Source of the DNA: Solibacillus sp040273735
GTDB taxonomy: Bacteria; Bacillota; Bacilli; Bacillales_A; Planococcaceae
Assembly: GCF_040273735.1 (NCBI RefSeq)
Contig: NZ_JBELZM010000005.1
Span: 1 to 64,000, forward strand
Length of the DNA stretch: 64,000 nucleotides
Direction of reading: 5' to 3'
Shown one piece after another: positions 17,794 to 26,256 of this stretch. Both the position numbers and the translations under genes were made by a program. The notes beneath the pieces are model-generated. The model was not told the origin of the DNA. It ran no database searches and saw only the letters and a list, made by a program, of their open reading frames with translations. The number at the start of each line of letters is the position of its first letter. Positions within the stretch are counted from its first letter, which is position 1.

Positions 17794-18570
17794 TTAAATT
17801 CCTGCACCAACTGTGTAGGATTCGTCTTCCACTTTTTCGAATTCGTTCAGTACATTGCGACGCATCTCCTGAAAGGAAATTGAAGACCGCTTTCTTGGGA
17901 AAGAAAGCTCAATAGGCAACACGGCTTTAATATGTCCAGGTCGCGGATTCATAATGACAACCCGTTGTCCGAGGAACACGGCCTCATCCAAATCATGTGT
18001 TACAAAAATCATTGTTGTTTTGTTTTTCGTCCAAATTTCGAGCAGTACTTCTTGCATATGTGAACGTGTAAATGCATCGAGTGCACCAAATGGTTCATCG
18101 AGCAGCAACACCTTGGGGTTTCTTAATAGTGCACGCGCAATGGACACACGCTGTGCCATACCACCTGAAAGTTGCTTCGGGTAGGCAGTTTCAAATCCAT
18201 CAAGCCTTACAAGTTGAATTAATTCATTTACCTTTTGACGAACAGCCGGATTTTTTAAGGATTGATCGCCTGCGATGTTTTTTTCCACTGTTAGCCAAGG
18301 GAAAAGGCGTGGTTCCTGAAAAATAAAACCTTTTTCCAAACTAGGTCCCTTAATAGGCTTTTGGTCTAACTCAACACTGCCTTTATAAGTTGTATCGAGA
18401 CCTGCAATAATTTTGAGTAAAGTACTTTTTCCGCATCCGCTAGGTCCTATAACTGTAATAAATTCACCTTGCTTAATTTGTAAATTTACATCTTTCAAAG
18501 CAATTACTTGTTCTGTCTGCGTTGTGAATACTTTGTTTAATGATTGAATGTTCAAAGCGTATCTTGACAT
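17794..18570 (-). CDS. SsuB/TauB-type ABC transporter ATPase
   Basis: A 258-residue ATPase. Motifs are Walker A GPSGCGKSTLLKIIAG, Q-loop FIFQEPRLFPW, signature LSGGMAQRVSIARAL, Walker B VLLLDEPFGALD and the switch His in FVTHDLDEAVFLG. It is the first gene of the operon; the order ATPase, binding protein, permease matches ssuBAC of B. subtilis. The ribosome site GGAGGG is 7 nt or so before ATG 18570. Expression is probably controlled in the leader, which contains a strong intrinsic terminator. Confidence 0.88.
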   Translation of the reverse strand: MSRYALNIQSLNKVFTTQTEQVIALKDVNLQIKQGEFITVIGPSGCGKSTLLKIIAGLDTTYKGSVELDQKPIKGPSLEKGFIFQEPRLFPWLTVEKNIAGDQSLKNPAVRQKVNELIQLVRLDGFETAYPKQLSGGMAQRVSIARALLRNPKVLLLDEPFGALDAFTRSHMQEVLLEIWTKNKTTMIFVTHDLDEAVFLGQRVVIMNPRPGHIKAVLPIELSFPRKRSSISFQEMRRNVLNEFEKVEDESYTVGAGI

Positions 18571-18595
18571 TATTTCCCTCCTTAATCATAAAAAA

Positions 18596-18637
18596 AGAGG
18601 CACATATTGGCATCGGAAAATGCCAATATGTGCCTCT
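18596..18637 (-). terminator. Leader terminator/attenuator of the sulfonate-type operon
   Basis: A perfect 18-bp stem (AGAGGCACATATTGGCAT with its complement, 6-nt loop) is followed on the minus strand by TTTTTTT. It ends only about 25 nt before the ATPase start codon and lies downstream of the operon's own promoter. It would stop transcription unless relieved. The ssu operon of B. subtilis is also known to be controlled at termination as well as initiation. I found no S-box, T-box or other known riboswitch in the leader of about 30 nt before the stem. Confidence 0.85.
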
Positions 18638-18677
18638 AGTTGTCTAGTCAGCGCTAAAACCTAGTAAACTTATATAC

Positions 18678-18706
18678 ATAATAAACAACGTGTAATATAT
18701 TGTCAA
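18678..18706 (-). promoter_or_regulatory. Sigma-A promoter of the sulfonate-type operon
   Basis: On the minus strand TTGACA (18706-18701) is separated by exactly 17 nt from TATTAT (18683-18678). The expected start near 18671 puts the 18-bp hairpin at about +34. Three CTAG words between the start and the hairpin could offer competing pairings. Confidence 0.75.
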
Positions 18707-18819
18707 ACAATTTTGAAAACAATTTATCTAAGCAGATTTTTGAAAAGGTTACAGCATTATAAGAGTTATTACAAAATAAAGGATAAAAATCATACAATCG
18801 CAAATTTATTGTCTAGGTT

Positions 18820-18845
18820 GTTACGTTTCAGAAAAAAAGGGGTAT
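18820..18845 (+). promoter_or_regulatory. Sigma-B-like promoter of the osmoprotectant operon
   Basis: GGGTAT (18840-18845), a perfect sigma-B -10, lies 14 nt after GTTACG (18820-18825), which keeps the GTT core of the GTTTAA -35. No good sigma-A promoter is seen between it and the start codon. General-stress control of osmoprotectant uptake is well known in related Firmicutes. Confidence 0.5.
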
Positions 18846-18907
18846 GTAAATAACGTATTTTGTAAAAAGAGAAATACAATAATTCATTTGGAAAAGGGAT
18901 GAGCTGT

Positions 18908-20047
18908 ATGCTACATATTGAAAATTTACGAAAGGTATACCGTGGCGGGAAAGTGGCCGTCGATAACTTAACTCTTGATATTAAAAAAGGGGAGTTTATT
19001 GCATTTATTGGTACGAGCGGTAGCGGTAAAACAACAGCCCTTCGTATGCTGAATCGCATGGTAGAGCCTACTAGCGGAACGATTTCAATAAACGGAAAAG
19101 AGATTACGAAGATGAATCCGGTCACTCTCAGGAGAAGTATCGGCTATGTCATTCAGCAAATTGGTTTAATGCCGCATATGACGATTCGTGAAAATATTAC
19201 GCTAGTACCACGGTTGCTTCAGTGGTCGAAAGAAAAGCGTGACGAAACGGCAAAGTATCTTATATCGTTGGTGAACTTACCTGAAACTTATCTGGATTAT
19301 TATCCGTCACAGCTTTCGGGCGGGCAGCAGCAGCGGATCGGAGTAATTCGTGCTCTTGCAGCTGAGCAGGACATTATTTTGATGGACGAGCCGTTCGGTG
19401 CACTTGACCCGATTACACGCGATACATTACAGGACTTAATTAAGGAACTGCAAAAAACATTGGATAAGACAATAATTTTTGTTACGCATGATATGGATGA
19501 GGCGATTAAGCTAGCCGATCGCATCGCTATCATGCATGAAGGTAAGCTGGTGCAATTTGATACCCCTGACAATATACTAGCGAATCCGGCCAATGATTTT
19601 GTAAAAGAATTCATCGGTTCCCATCGTTTAATTCAACAAAAACCGAATATGAAAACGGTAGATGAAGTAATGATTAAACCAGTTTCAATCACAATAGAAC
19701 GCAGCTTGGATGAGGCGATTCGCTTAATGGTTAAATCACGCGTTGATACGTTGTATGTTACAGATGGTCAAAATCGATTGCTCGGTTTTTTAACAGTCGA
19801 AAGTTTAACAGGGAATGCGCGCACGAAAAAAAGTGTTTCCGAAGTTTATAATCGGGATATCATTTTCATGAAGACGGGTTCCAAACTTCAGGATACTGTT
19901 CGTCGTATTTTAAATCTCAATCTGAGTAATATTCCGGTTGTTGATGATCAGCAACATCTCATTGGCCTCATTACTCGAGCGAACATCGTAGATATTGTTT
20001 ACGATACGATTTGGGGAGAAGAGGAACAGGAGCTGATTGATGCATGA
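18908..20047 (+). CDS. opuCA: Osmoprotectant ABC transporter ATPase with CBS domains (OpuCA type)
   Basis: A 379-residue ATPase for import of quaternary-amine compatible solutes (glycine betaine, carnitine, choline). Motifs are Walker A GTSGSGKTTALRMLNR, signature LSGGQQQRIGVIRALA, Walker B IILMDEPFGALDP and switch His in FVTHDMDEAIKLAD. Two CBS repeats (about 250-375) follow, the ionic-strength/c-di-AMP-sensing part of OpuA/OpuC ATPases. Length matches OpuCA. ATG 18908 (MLHIENLRKVYRGG) has AAGGG 9 nt upstream and is preferred to ATG 18899. It overlaps the permease gene by 4 nt. OpuB and OpuC cannot be separated by sequence alone. Confidence 0.85.
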   Translation: MLHIENLRKVYRGGKVAVDNLTLDIKKGEFIAFIGTSGSGKTTALRMLNRMVEPTSGTISINGKEITKMNPVTLRRSIGYVIQQIGLMPHMTIRENITLVPRLLQWSKEKRDETAKYLISLVNLPETYLDYYPSQLSGGQQQRIGVIRALAAEQDIILMDEPFGALDPITRDTLQDLIKELQKTLDKTIIFVTHDMDEAIKLADRIAIMHEGKLVQFDTPDNILANPANDFVKEFIGSHRLIQQKPNMKTVDEVMIKPVSITIERSLDEAIRLMVKSRVDTLYVTDGQNRLLGFLTVESLTGNARTKKSVSEVYNRDIIFMKTGSKLQDTVRRILNLNLSNIPVVDDQQHLIGLITRANIVDIVYDTIWGEEEQELIDA

Positions 20048-20691
20048 TAAGCTTTTTTACGGAAAATAGTGCCGATATTTTACTTAAGACATGGGAGCAT
20101 TTCTACATATCTTTTAGCGCTCTATTATTAGGAGTGGCCATTGCCGTTCCTCTGGGTATAGTGTTATCGAAAACGAAGACAATTGCAAAAATCATTTTAA
20201 CGGTTACAAGTGTCCTGCAAACGGTACCGTCACTGGCTCTGTTAGCAATTATGATTCCTTTTTTAGGCGTAGGGAAAGTACCGGCGATTGTCGCTTTATG
20301 CATCTACTCTTTACTGCCGATATTGAATAATACGTTTATTGGGATGCGATCAGTGAATCAAAATATAAAAGCGGCAGGAACAGCAATGGGCATGACCCCG
20401 ATGCAATCGATGCGAATGGTTGAATTACCGCTTGCAATGCCGATTATTATGTCGGGTATCCGTTTATCTGCAGTTTATGTTATTTCCTGGGCAACATTAG
20501 CATCATATATTGGTGCTGGCGGACTGGGTGATTTTATTTTTAATGGACTGAATCTATATAAAACAGAGCTCATTGTAGGAGGGGCATTGTTAGTAACTGC
20601 CTTAGCCCTGCTCGTGGACTTCCTGTTAAGTCGTTTTGAACGCTTCATGATCCCGAAGGGGCTTAGAATGCAAGGAGGTCGAGTATCTTGA
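20044..20691 (+). CDS. opuCB: Osmoprotectant ABC transporter permease (OpuCB type)
   Basis: A 215-residue permease with about five to six membrane segments. The EAA region is KAAGTAMGMTPMQSMRMVEL followed by PLAMPIIMSGIRLSAVYVIS, then IGAGGLGDFIFNGL. These features and the length are those of OpuBB/OpuCB. It overlaps the ATPase gene by ATGA and the binding-protein gene by TTGA, so all four genes should be translationally coupled. Confidence 0.85.
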   Translation: MISFFTENSADILLKTWEHFYISFSALLLGVAIAVPLGIVLSKTKTIAKIILTVTSVLQTVPSLALLAIMIPFLGVGKVPAIVALCIYSLLPILNNTFIGMRSVNQNIKAAGTAMGMTPMQSMRMVELPLAMPIIMSGIRLSAVYVISWATLASYIGAGGLGDFIFNGLNLYKTELIVGGALLVTALALLVDFLLSRFERFMIPKGLRMQGGRVS

Positions 20692-21584
20692 AAAAATTCT
20701 TACTGCTTTTACTGTCTGTCATTGTTTTAAGCGCTTGTGGCAAGGAAGATGATAAATTACGTGTAGGGTCGGTAGTTTCTACAGAAGGTCAGATTACTGC
20801 ATACATTGTAAAAGGAATGTTGGAGCATTATACCGATGAAGAGGTGGAATTAATCAAAAATCTAGGCTCAGCTGTCGTGCTTCATCAGGCGATGCTGAAC
20901 GGGGACGCGAACATTTCTGCAGTGCGCTATACCGGAACGGATTTAACGGGTGCACTCGGACAAGAACCTGTTAGTGATCCTGAGCAAGCATTGAAGATGG
21001 TACAGGAAATATTTCAAAAAGAATATCAAATGACATTTTTCGATTCATATGGATTCAATAATACGTATGCTTTTATGGTAACAAAGGAAACAGCGGAGAA
21101 ATACGGGCTGACTACAATCAGTGACTTGAAAAAAGTAGCAGGGGATTTACAGTTGGGTGTTGATACATCATGGATGAACCGTGATGGTGATGGATATAAA
21201 GCGTTCAGTGAAGCGTATGGCTTTAAATTTGGACGTGTCTTCCCGATGCAAATTGGGCTGGTGTATGATGCTGTTGCTCAAAACGAAGTAGATGTCGTGC
21301 TTGGCTATACGACTGATGGACGTATTGCATCCTATGATTTAACTGTTTTAGAGGATGATCTGCAATTTTTCCCGGCGTATGATGCATCACCATTTGCTGA
21401 TACGGAATTATTGGAGAAAAAACCTGAAGTAAGAAAGGCTCTGCAACGACTAGTTGGAAAAATTTCCACAGAAGAAATGCAACGCCTGAATTTCCTGGCT
21501 GACAATAACTTAATTGAACCAGCCGTTGTAGCCGAGGAATTTTTAAAGGAACACGATTATTTTTCAGGAGATGATACACCATGA
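20688..21584 (+). CDS. opuCC: Osmoprotectant-binding lipoprotein (OpuCC type)
   Basis: A 298-residue binding protein starting on TTG. The lipobox LSAC follows MKKFLLLLLSVIV, so the mature protein is membrane-anchored outside the cell. Blocks VVSTEGQITAYIVKGMLEHY, DANISAVRYTGTDLTG and NEVDVVLGYTTDGRIASYDL are characteristic of OpuBC/OpuCC. Tyr and aromatic residues in these blocks belong to the cage for quaternary ammonium groups in the family. It is flanked by the two permeases, exactly the opuCABCD order. Confidence 0.87.
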   Translation: MKKFLLLLLSVIVLSACGKEDDKLRVGSVVSTEGQITAYIVKGMLEHYTDEEVELIKNLGSAVVLHQAMLNGDANISAVRYTGTDLTGALGQEPVSDPEQALKMVQEIFQKEYQMTFFDSYGFNNTYAFMVTKETAEKYGLTTISDLKKVAGDLQLGVDTSWMNRDGDGYKAFSEAYGFKFGRVFPMQIGLVYDAVAQNEVDVVLGYTTDGRIASYDLTVLEDDLQFFPAYDASPFADTELLEKKPEVRKALQRLVGKISTEEMQRLNFLADNNLIEPAVVAEEFLKEHDYFSGDDTP

Positions 21585-22264
21585 CAGATATGACGCAGCT
21601 ATCGGTAGTTGAACAATTTTTCTTTTATATGAGAGAAAACGGTTCTTATGTATTTTCACAGTTTCTCTCACATTTTCAGTTGTCTGTGTATGGTGTATTG
21701 CTTGCATCTATAATAGGTATTCCAATAGGGATTTGGATTTCAAAATTTCCGAATTTTTCGGGACCAGTAATTACACTTGCAAATATTATTCAAACGATCC
21801 CAGCGCTTGCATTAATGGCGATCATTATGCTCGTGTTAGGTCTCGGGAAAACGACGGTTATAGTGACTGTACTCTTTTATTCTCTTTTGCCGATTGTCAA
21901 AAATACGTTTGTCGGTATCAGGAATATTGATCGAAGCTTAACTGATGCTGGGCGCGGTATGGGGATGACAAAACTTCAAATCCTGTATATGGTGGAACTG
22001 CCACTGAGCCTCTCCGTTATCATAACAGGTATTCGAATTGCCCTTGTCGTAGCAATCGGAATTGTCGCAATCGGTGCGTTTATCGGGGCAGGCGGACTTG
22101 GTGATATTATCATTCGAGGGACAAATGCTACGAGCGGGACAGCTATTATTGTAGCGGGTGCACTTCCAACCGCTATAATGGCAATTTTGGCAGATGTTTT
22201 ACTGTTATGGCTCGAGAAACGACTTGATCCAATGAAACGAAAAAAACTAAGAGTTGCTGCTTAA
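21581..22264 (+). CDS. opuCD: Osmoprotectant ABC transporter permease (OpuCD type)
   Basis: A 227-residue permease homologous to the gene at 20044-20691. It has GRGMGMTKLQILYMVELPLS and the GAFIGAGGLGDIIIRG end block. About six hydrophobic segments are visible. It overlaps the binding-protein gene by 4 nt, is last in the operon, and is followed at once by an intrinsic terminator. Confidence 0.85.
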   Translation: MTDMTQLSVVEQFFFYMRENGSYVFSQFLSHFQLSVYGVLLASIIGIPIGIWISKFPNFSGPVITLANIIQTIPALALMAIIMLVLGLGKTTVIVTVLFYSLLPIVKNTFVGIRNIDRSLTDAGRGMGMTKLQILYMVELPLSLSVIITGIRIALVVAIGIVAIGAFIGAGGLGDIIIRGTNATSGTAIIVAGALPTAIMAILADVLLLWLEKRLDPMKRKKLRVAA

Positions 22265-22281
22265 AAAAGAACAGAAAGTCT

Positions 22282-22317
22282 AAAACCACCTATATTATAA
22301 AATAGGTGGTTTTTATT
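22282..22317 (+). terminator. Terminator of the osmoprotectant operon
   Basis: AAAACCACCTAT and ATAGGTGGTTTT form a perfect 12-bp stem, followed by TTATTCTTTT. Confidence 0.92.
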
Positions 22318-22513
22318 CTTTTAGGAATAATTTAAAATAACCGTCACGACAACTGGTAATATTTTCTGTAAGAGAGGAAAAGGGGGTTTTATTTTTTATG
22401 TTATTAATAAAACGATTAGACATATGGTTGATCAGCATTGGAGATTTGTAATGCAAAGGTAGAATATTACATTTTATGAAACCTTTAGGGTGTTTAATTC
22501 GTATTATGTAAGT

Positions 22514-22529
22514 GTAAACAGGTGTTTAC
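22514..22529. promoter_or_regulatory. Palindrome upstream of the YcdB/SLH protein gene
   Basis: GTAAAC-AGGT-GTTTAC lies 25 nt before the GTG start. Perfect 6-bp arms and A/T-rich flanks suggest an operator or a small 5' UTR hairpin; there is no further support. Confidence 0.3.
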
Positions 22530-22553
22530 GAAAAAGAGATAGGGGGATGAAGA

Positions 22554-24788
22554 GTGGTAACTTTTAAAAAAGCGGGTGCAATGTTAACTGCAACAGCGCT
22601 ATCTGTAGGGCTATTAGCACCAATTGCTAGTGCTTCAACAATGGGAAATGAACGTATGGGTATGGAGACATTACCGATTAAGGTCGCACAAACGAATACA
22701 ACGGTAACAAAAGATGATTTAATGAAGCGTTTCCGAGAATTATTTCCAAATGAGTTCCTAAATGTATCTGAAAAAGATTTTCGTACTGGTACAGGATTTT
22801 CACATCCTGCAGATTCCACGGTGCGTTATGAACTTTATTTCTCAAAGAATTTTGATGACCAATATGAACATGGAAGCTTTGTTTTTGTGGGAGATACGTT
22901 AGAGTTAGAACAATTCTACTATCAACCAGTAAACACAAAGGATGTATTGTTCCCGGCAAAATATTCAAAAGAAGAAGCGCAAAAATCAGCGGATAAATTT
23001 ATGGAGAAATTCAATAAAGGCGAGGGGTATGAGCTTGTGCCAAACGCACACGATTATTATTCACCATCCATTTTAACGCAGCCTGTTGAATATTCATTTA
23101 TTTATGAGAAGAAAAATTCAGGTATTCCAATTTCAGATCAGACTATTAATATCCGTGTTTTAGGAGATGGCACAGTATCATCATTTTATAGAACAACCTC
23201 TCCAAAAAATAATTTCACATATGATGATCCGTCCAAAAAACAAGATGAATCTTCCATTGCTAACCGCGTGCAAGATGCTTTAAAAGCACAGTTGTCATAT
23301 ACAATCGTACCGGATTATTCAACAGGGAATCACAAAGTTAAGCTTGTTTACGAACCAAATAGCCAGGTCATTTCAGGTATCCATGCGCAAACAGGGGAAT
23401 GGTTGACTTTGGACGGGCTCTCTTCAACATTATCAGCTAAACCAATTACACCAATTGTATCAGCGCCATTAGCGGCAAAACAGCCGAATATGACGGCAGA
23501 GCAGGCGCGAGCATTGGCCGAGAAATTGCTTGCAACAGATATTAAAGGTGTTCAACTAGAGATTGGGGCAGTTGATGAAACAACATCGGAGACTGGTAAA
23601 GAAGTCTTCAACATTCAATATATGTATAACTATCGTAATGGTGGAACAGGGACTGTACTAACAATTGATAAAGCAACAGGGGAATTCATTCATTATAGTG
23701 ATATTAAAAGTAATCTCGAAGTAGACAATGATGACAGCGAAGAAGAAGTAAAATTAACACAAAAACAGGCATTGGATAAAGCAATCGCCCTTGTGAAAGA
23801 ATGGATACCTTCATCAGCTCACAAGTATGCATTGCCTGTAAATGATGGCTACCACGAGCGCTATAATAACAGTTATAACTTTTCATTCCCGCGTATTGTG
23901 AACGGCTTACCAGTATCAGGAGACTATATCTCAGTAGGGGTCGATGCCAAAACAGGTGATTTAGTAAACTTGTATATGAGCGATTATGGTGATTTGGAGT
24001 GGCCGGCAGCAACTGATATTATATCAGAACAGGAAGCAACAAAAATGTTGAAAGATGAGTTGAAACTGAAGCTGCAATATGTGAATCATCCAAAAGTGGG
24101 GAATGAGCAGCATTACAGTTTAGCATACCAACCAGTCTTCAAAGAAGGGGCGTCCTCGGGCATTGATGCCAAAACAGGTGAATGGCTAGATACTTATGGG
24201 ATGGCCAATTCGGACAAGCCGAAAATCGAGCATCCAAAAGCTGCCGAAGAATTAAATTATTTAATTCATGCTGGTATTTTAGAAGTAAATGAAAAGTTTA
24301 ACCCAGATGCATCTATTACAAAAGAGGAAGCGTTAAAAGTATTACTAAAATCGGTAACATACATGTATTACAGCTCTAGATACAATGAGTTTGAAACGGC
24401 AGACGAGTCGTTTACTGATATAACGCCAGACGATTCCTCATATCCATTTGTCACACGTGCATTAAAAATGGGAATGCTTGATGCATCTACTAAAACATTT
24501 AATCCTAAAACAGCTCTTACAAATCAGGAGTTGGCAAAATGGGTAATTGGTACACTGAAATTAAATAAACCTGCACAACTTAAAGATATTTATGAATTGA
24601 AATACAGTGATGCAGCACTAGTGGATAAGGAATTACGTGGTCACGTGGCATTAGCATATGCAATAGGATTACTTGAAGCTGAAAATAATCAGTTGAAGCC
24701 AACTAGTGAAGTTACGTATGCACAATTAGCTCAAGTGACAATTCGTTTAGCTCATAAAATGAACGAATATCAGATTAATAACTATTAA
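22554..24788 (+). CDS. Secreted YcdB/YcdC-domain protein with C-terminal SLH-like domains
   Basis: A 744-residue exported protein starting on GTG, 7 nt after AGGGGG. The N-terminal signal peptide ends LAPIASA. Repeated blocks (SKEEAQKSADKFMEKFNKGE, MTAEQARALAEKLLATDIKG, TQKQALDKAIALVKEWIPSS, each leading to a DAKTGEW-type turn) identify YcdB/YcdC-like repeats, distantly PepSY-like. From about 555 to the end are SLH-like segments (LIHAGILEVNEKFNPDASIT; SFTDITPDDSSYPFVTRALK), expected to bind pyruvylated wall polymer. It should be an S-layer-associated surface protein. The biochemical role of YcdB domains is not known to me. Confidence 0.82.
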   Translation: MVTFKKAGAMLTATALSVGLLAPIASASTMGNERMGMETLPIKVAQTNTTVTKDDLMKRFRELFPNEFLNVSEKDFRTGTGFSHPADSTVRYELYFSKNFDDQYEHGSFVFVGDTLELEQFYYQPVNTKDVLFPAKYSKEEAQKSADKFMEKFNKGEGYELVPNAHDYYSPSILTQPVEYSFIYEKKNSGIPISDQTINIRVLGDGTVSSFYRTTSPKNNFTYDDPSKKQDESSIANRVQDALKAQLSYTIVPDYSTGNHKVKLVYEPNSQVISGIHAQTGEWLTLDGLSSTLSAKPITPIVSAPLAAKQPNMTAEQARALAEKLLATDIKGVQLEIGAVDETTSETGKEVFNIQYMYNYRNGGTGTVLTIDKATGEFIHYSDIKSNLEVDNDDSEEEVKLTQKQALDKAIALVKEWIPSSAHKYALPVNDGYHERYNNSYNFSFPRIVNGLPVSGDYISVGVDAKTGDLVNLYMSDYGDLEWPAATDIISEQEATKMLKDELKLKLQYVNHPKVGNEQHYSLAYQPVFKEGASSGIDAKTGEWLDTYGMANSDKPKIEHPKAAEELNYLIHAGILEVNEKFNPDASITKEEALKVLLKSVTYMYYSSRYNEFETADESFTDITPDDSSYPFVTRALKMGMLDASTKTFNPKTALTNQELAKWVIGTLKLNKPAQLKDIYELKYSDAALVDKELRGHVALAYAIGLLEAENNQLKPTSEVTYAQLAQVTIRLAHKMNEYQINNY

Positions 24789-24828
24789 TAGCAGGATTTG
24801 TTTTTAACACATCGATTAAATGAAATAT

Positions 24829-24860
24829 CCCTTGCCATTCAATCGGCAAGGGTTTTCATA
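24829..24860 (+). terminator. Terminator after the YcdB/SLH protein gene
   Basis: CCCTTGCC and GGCAAGGG enclose an 8-nt loop and are followed by TTTTCATATTTT. The remaining 225 bp before the next gene show no recognisable feature. Confidence 0.88.
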
Positions 24861-25085
24861 TTTTAATATTGATTTAAAGATGCACGGTTCGTCCGTTGTG
24901 AATTCGGATGACCAATACATATAAGCGTTATATACAATCAAAGAAGTAAAAAAATACTTATGTGGAACAGAAGCGGAGTCTTATAAGTTGAAGCCGAATA
25001 AGCGAACTATTCAATTTAAAAATCATTTTGATCACTGAATTATGTAAATTGCTTAAAATAATTGTTTTACGAAAGGAGCAGTACT

Positions 25086-25631
25086 ATGTTTCCAAATTTA
25101 GAAACTGAACGACTCGTTTTAAAAGAAATTCTACCTTCCGATGTAGAAGCGATCTATTCAATTTTTTCAAACGAAGAGGTAACAAAATTTTATGGGTTGA
25201 GCACATTTAATAAAATGGAGCAGGCAGAAAAGTTAATACAGGCATTTACTCGTAATTTTCAATCTGAAAAAGGGGTACGCTGGGGAATTGAAAGGAAGGG
25301 CGTTCCGGGGCTAATCGGTACAATTGGCTTTAATTCATGGTCAAAAGCGCATCAACGGGCAGAAGTGGGATATGAAATTCATCCGGACTTTTGGCGTAAT
25401 GGTTATGCATCGGAAGCAGTAGCTAAAATCGTTGAATATGGATTTCAAGAGATGGAGTTAACAAGAATCGGTGCTATCGTTTTTGTAGAAAACAACGATT
25501 CCAGTCAATTATTGATGAAACAGGGATTTGAAAAGGAAGGCATTTTAAGAAAGTATATGTACCAAAATAACAAGGCTTTCGATGTAATTATGCTAGCGAA
25601 GTTTAATCGGCAAAATGGTGGAGATGAATAA
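25086..25631 (+). CDS. GNAT N-acetyltransferase, RimJ/RimL family
   Basis: A 181-residue acetyltransferase beginning MFPNLETERLVLKEILPSDV, the usual RimJ/RimL-like start. The acetyl-CoA-binding region is RAEVGYEIHPDFWRNGYASE, and the C-terminal strand is VFVENNDSSQLLMKQGFEKE. ATG 25086 has GAAAGGAG 7 nt upstream. The substrate could be a ribosomal protein N-terminus, an amine or an antibiotic; the sequence does not decide. Its stop overlaps the next GNAT start (TAATG). Confidence 0.85.
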   Translation: MFPNLETERLVLKEILPSDVEAIYSIFSNEEVTKFYGLSTFNKMEQAEKLIQAFTRNFQSEKGVRWGIERKGVPGLIGTIGFNSWSKAHQRAEVGYEIHPDFWRNGYASEAVAKIVEYGFQEMELTRIGAIVFVENNDSSQLLMKQGFEKEGILRKYMYQNNKAFDVIMLAKFNRQNGGDE

Positions 25632-26143
25632 TGGATATTAACCAAAATGAGGTTTACTTTAGAAAGTTAAAATTAGAAGATTTTAATGCTGTAGTCGGTT
25701 GGAGTAGGGATGATCATTTTTGTGAAGCAAACGGATGGCAGAAAAATAGAGATCATATGGAATTATTTAAATGGTGGGAACGTTGTGTAACCAATCAACA
25801 AAAAGAAATGATCCGGCTTGGAATTGAATATAAAAATAAACTTATCGGTTATGCAGATTTAGCAGAAATTAAAAATAATAGTGCTGAAATTGGTATTGCT
25901 ATAGGAGACAGTACTCTATGGAATGTTGGTATCGGTACACAAATGATAGAAAGATTAATGGGGTATGCGAATGAACAATTCGGAATCACCACATTTTACG
26001 GAGAGACACACGAAACAAATCATCGCTCCAGAAGGATGTTGAAGAAGGCTGGATTCAGTGAAGAAAGCTGTGAAGGAACTGAATTATACATAGGTAAAGA
26101 AGTGAAGTTAGTACAATATAAGTTATTTTTGAAAGAAAAATAA
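25631..26143 (+). CDS. GNAT N-acetyltransferase
   Basis: A 170-residue GNAT protein in an overlapping pair with the previous gene. Typical features are LGIEYKNKLIGYADLAEIKN, IGIAIGDSTLWNVGIGTQMI (acetyl-CoA pyrophosphate loop) and ETHETNHRSRRMLKKAGFSE. It is only distantly like its neighbour, so this is not a recent duplication. The substrate is unknown. Confidence 0.82.
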   Translation: MDINQNEVYFRKLKLEDFNAVVGWSRDDHFCEANGWQKNRDHMELFKWWERCVTNQQKEMIRLGIEYKNKLIGYADLAEIKNNSAEIGIAIGDSTLWNVGIGTQMIERLMGYANEQFGITTFYGETHETNHRSRRMLKKAGFSEESCEGTELYIGKEVKLVQYKLFLKEK

Positions 26144-26208
26144 GTTTTTGTACCGGAAGTGAAGAACGATTTATACAAATTTGTAAAATTTACATATAAA
26201 CCGAAATA

Positions 26209-26247
26209 AAAAGTAGTACGAATCAAGATGCATTCGTACCACTTTTT
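26209..26247. terminator. Bidirectional terminator between GNAT and BASS genes
   Basis: AAAAGTAGTACGAAT pairs with ATTCGTACCACTTTTT around an 8-nt loop. A-run and T-run on the two sides allow use from both directions. Confidence 0.88.
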
Positions 26248-26256
26248 ATATAATAT

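Noticed and set aside
18638..18675. S-box or T-box riboswitch before the sulfonate-type operon
   Set aside because: The transcript upstream of the hairpin is only about 30 nt and lacks the conserved S-box or T-box sequences.
22400..22453. 17-codon ORF MLLIKRLDIWLISIGDL upstream of the YcdB/SLH gene
   Set aside because: The nearest G-rich ribosome site is about 12 nt away across a T-run and there is no partner regulator or attenuator nearby.
24861..25085. Remnant of an insertion sequence or small gene
   Set aside because: Several frames give short peptide stretches, but none has a start with a ribosome site, no terminal inverted repeats are visible, and no transposase motif can be recognised.
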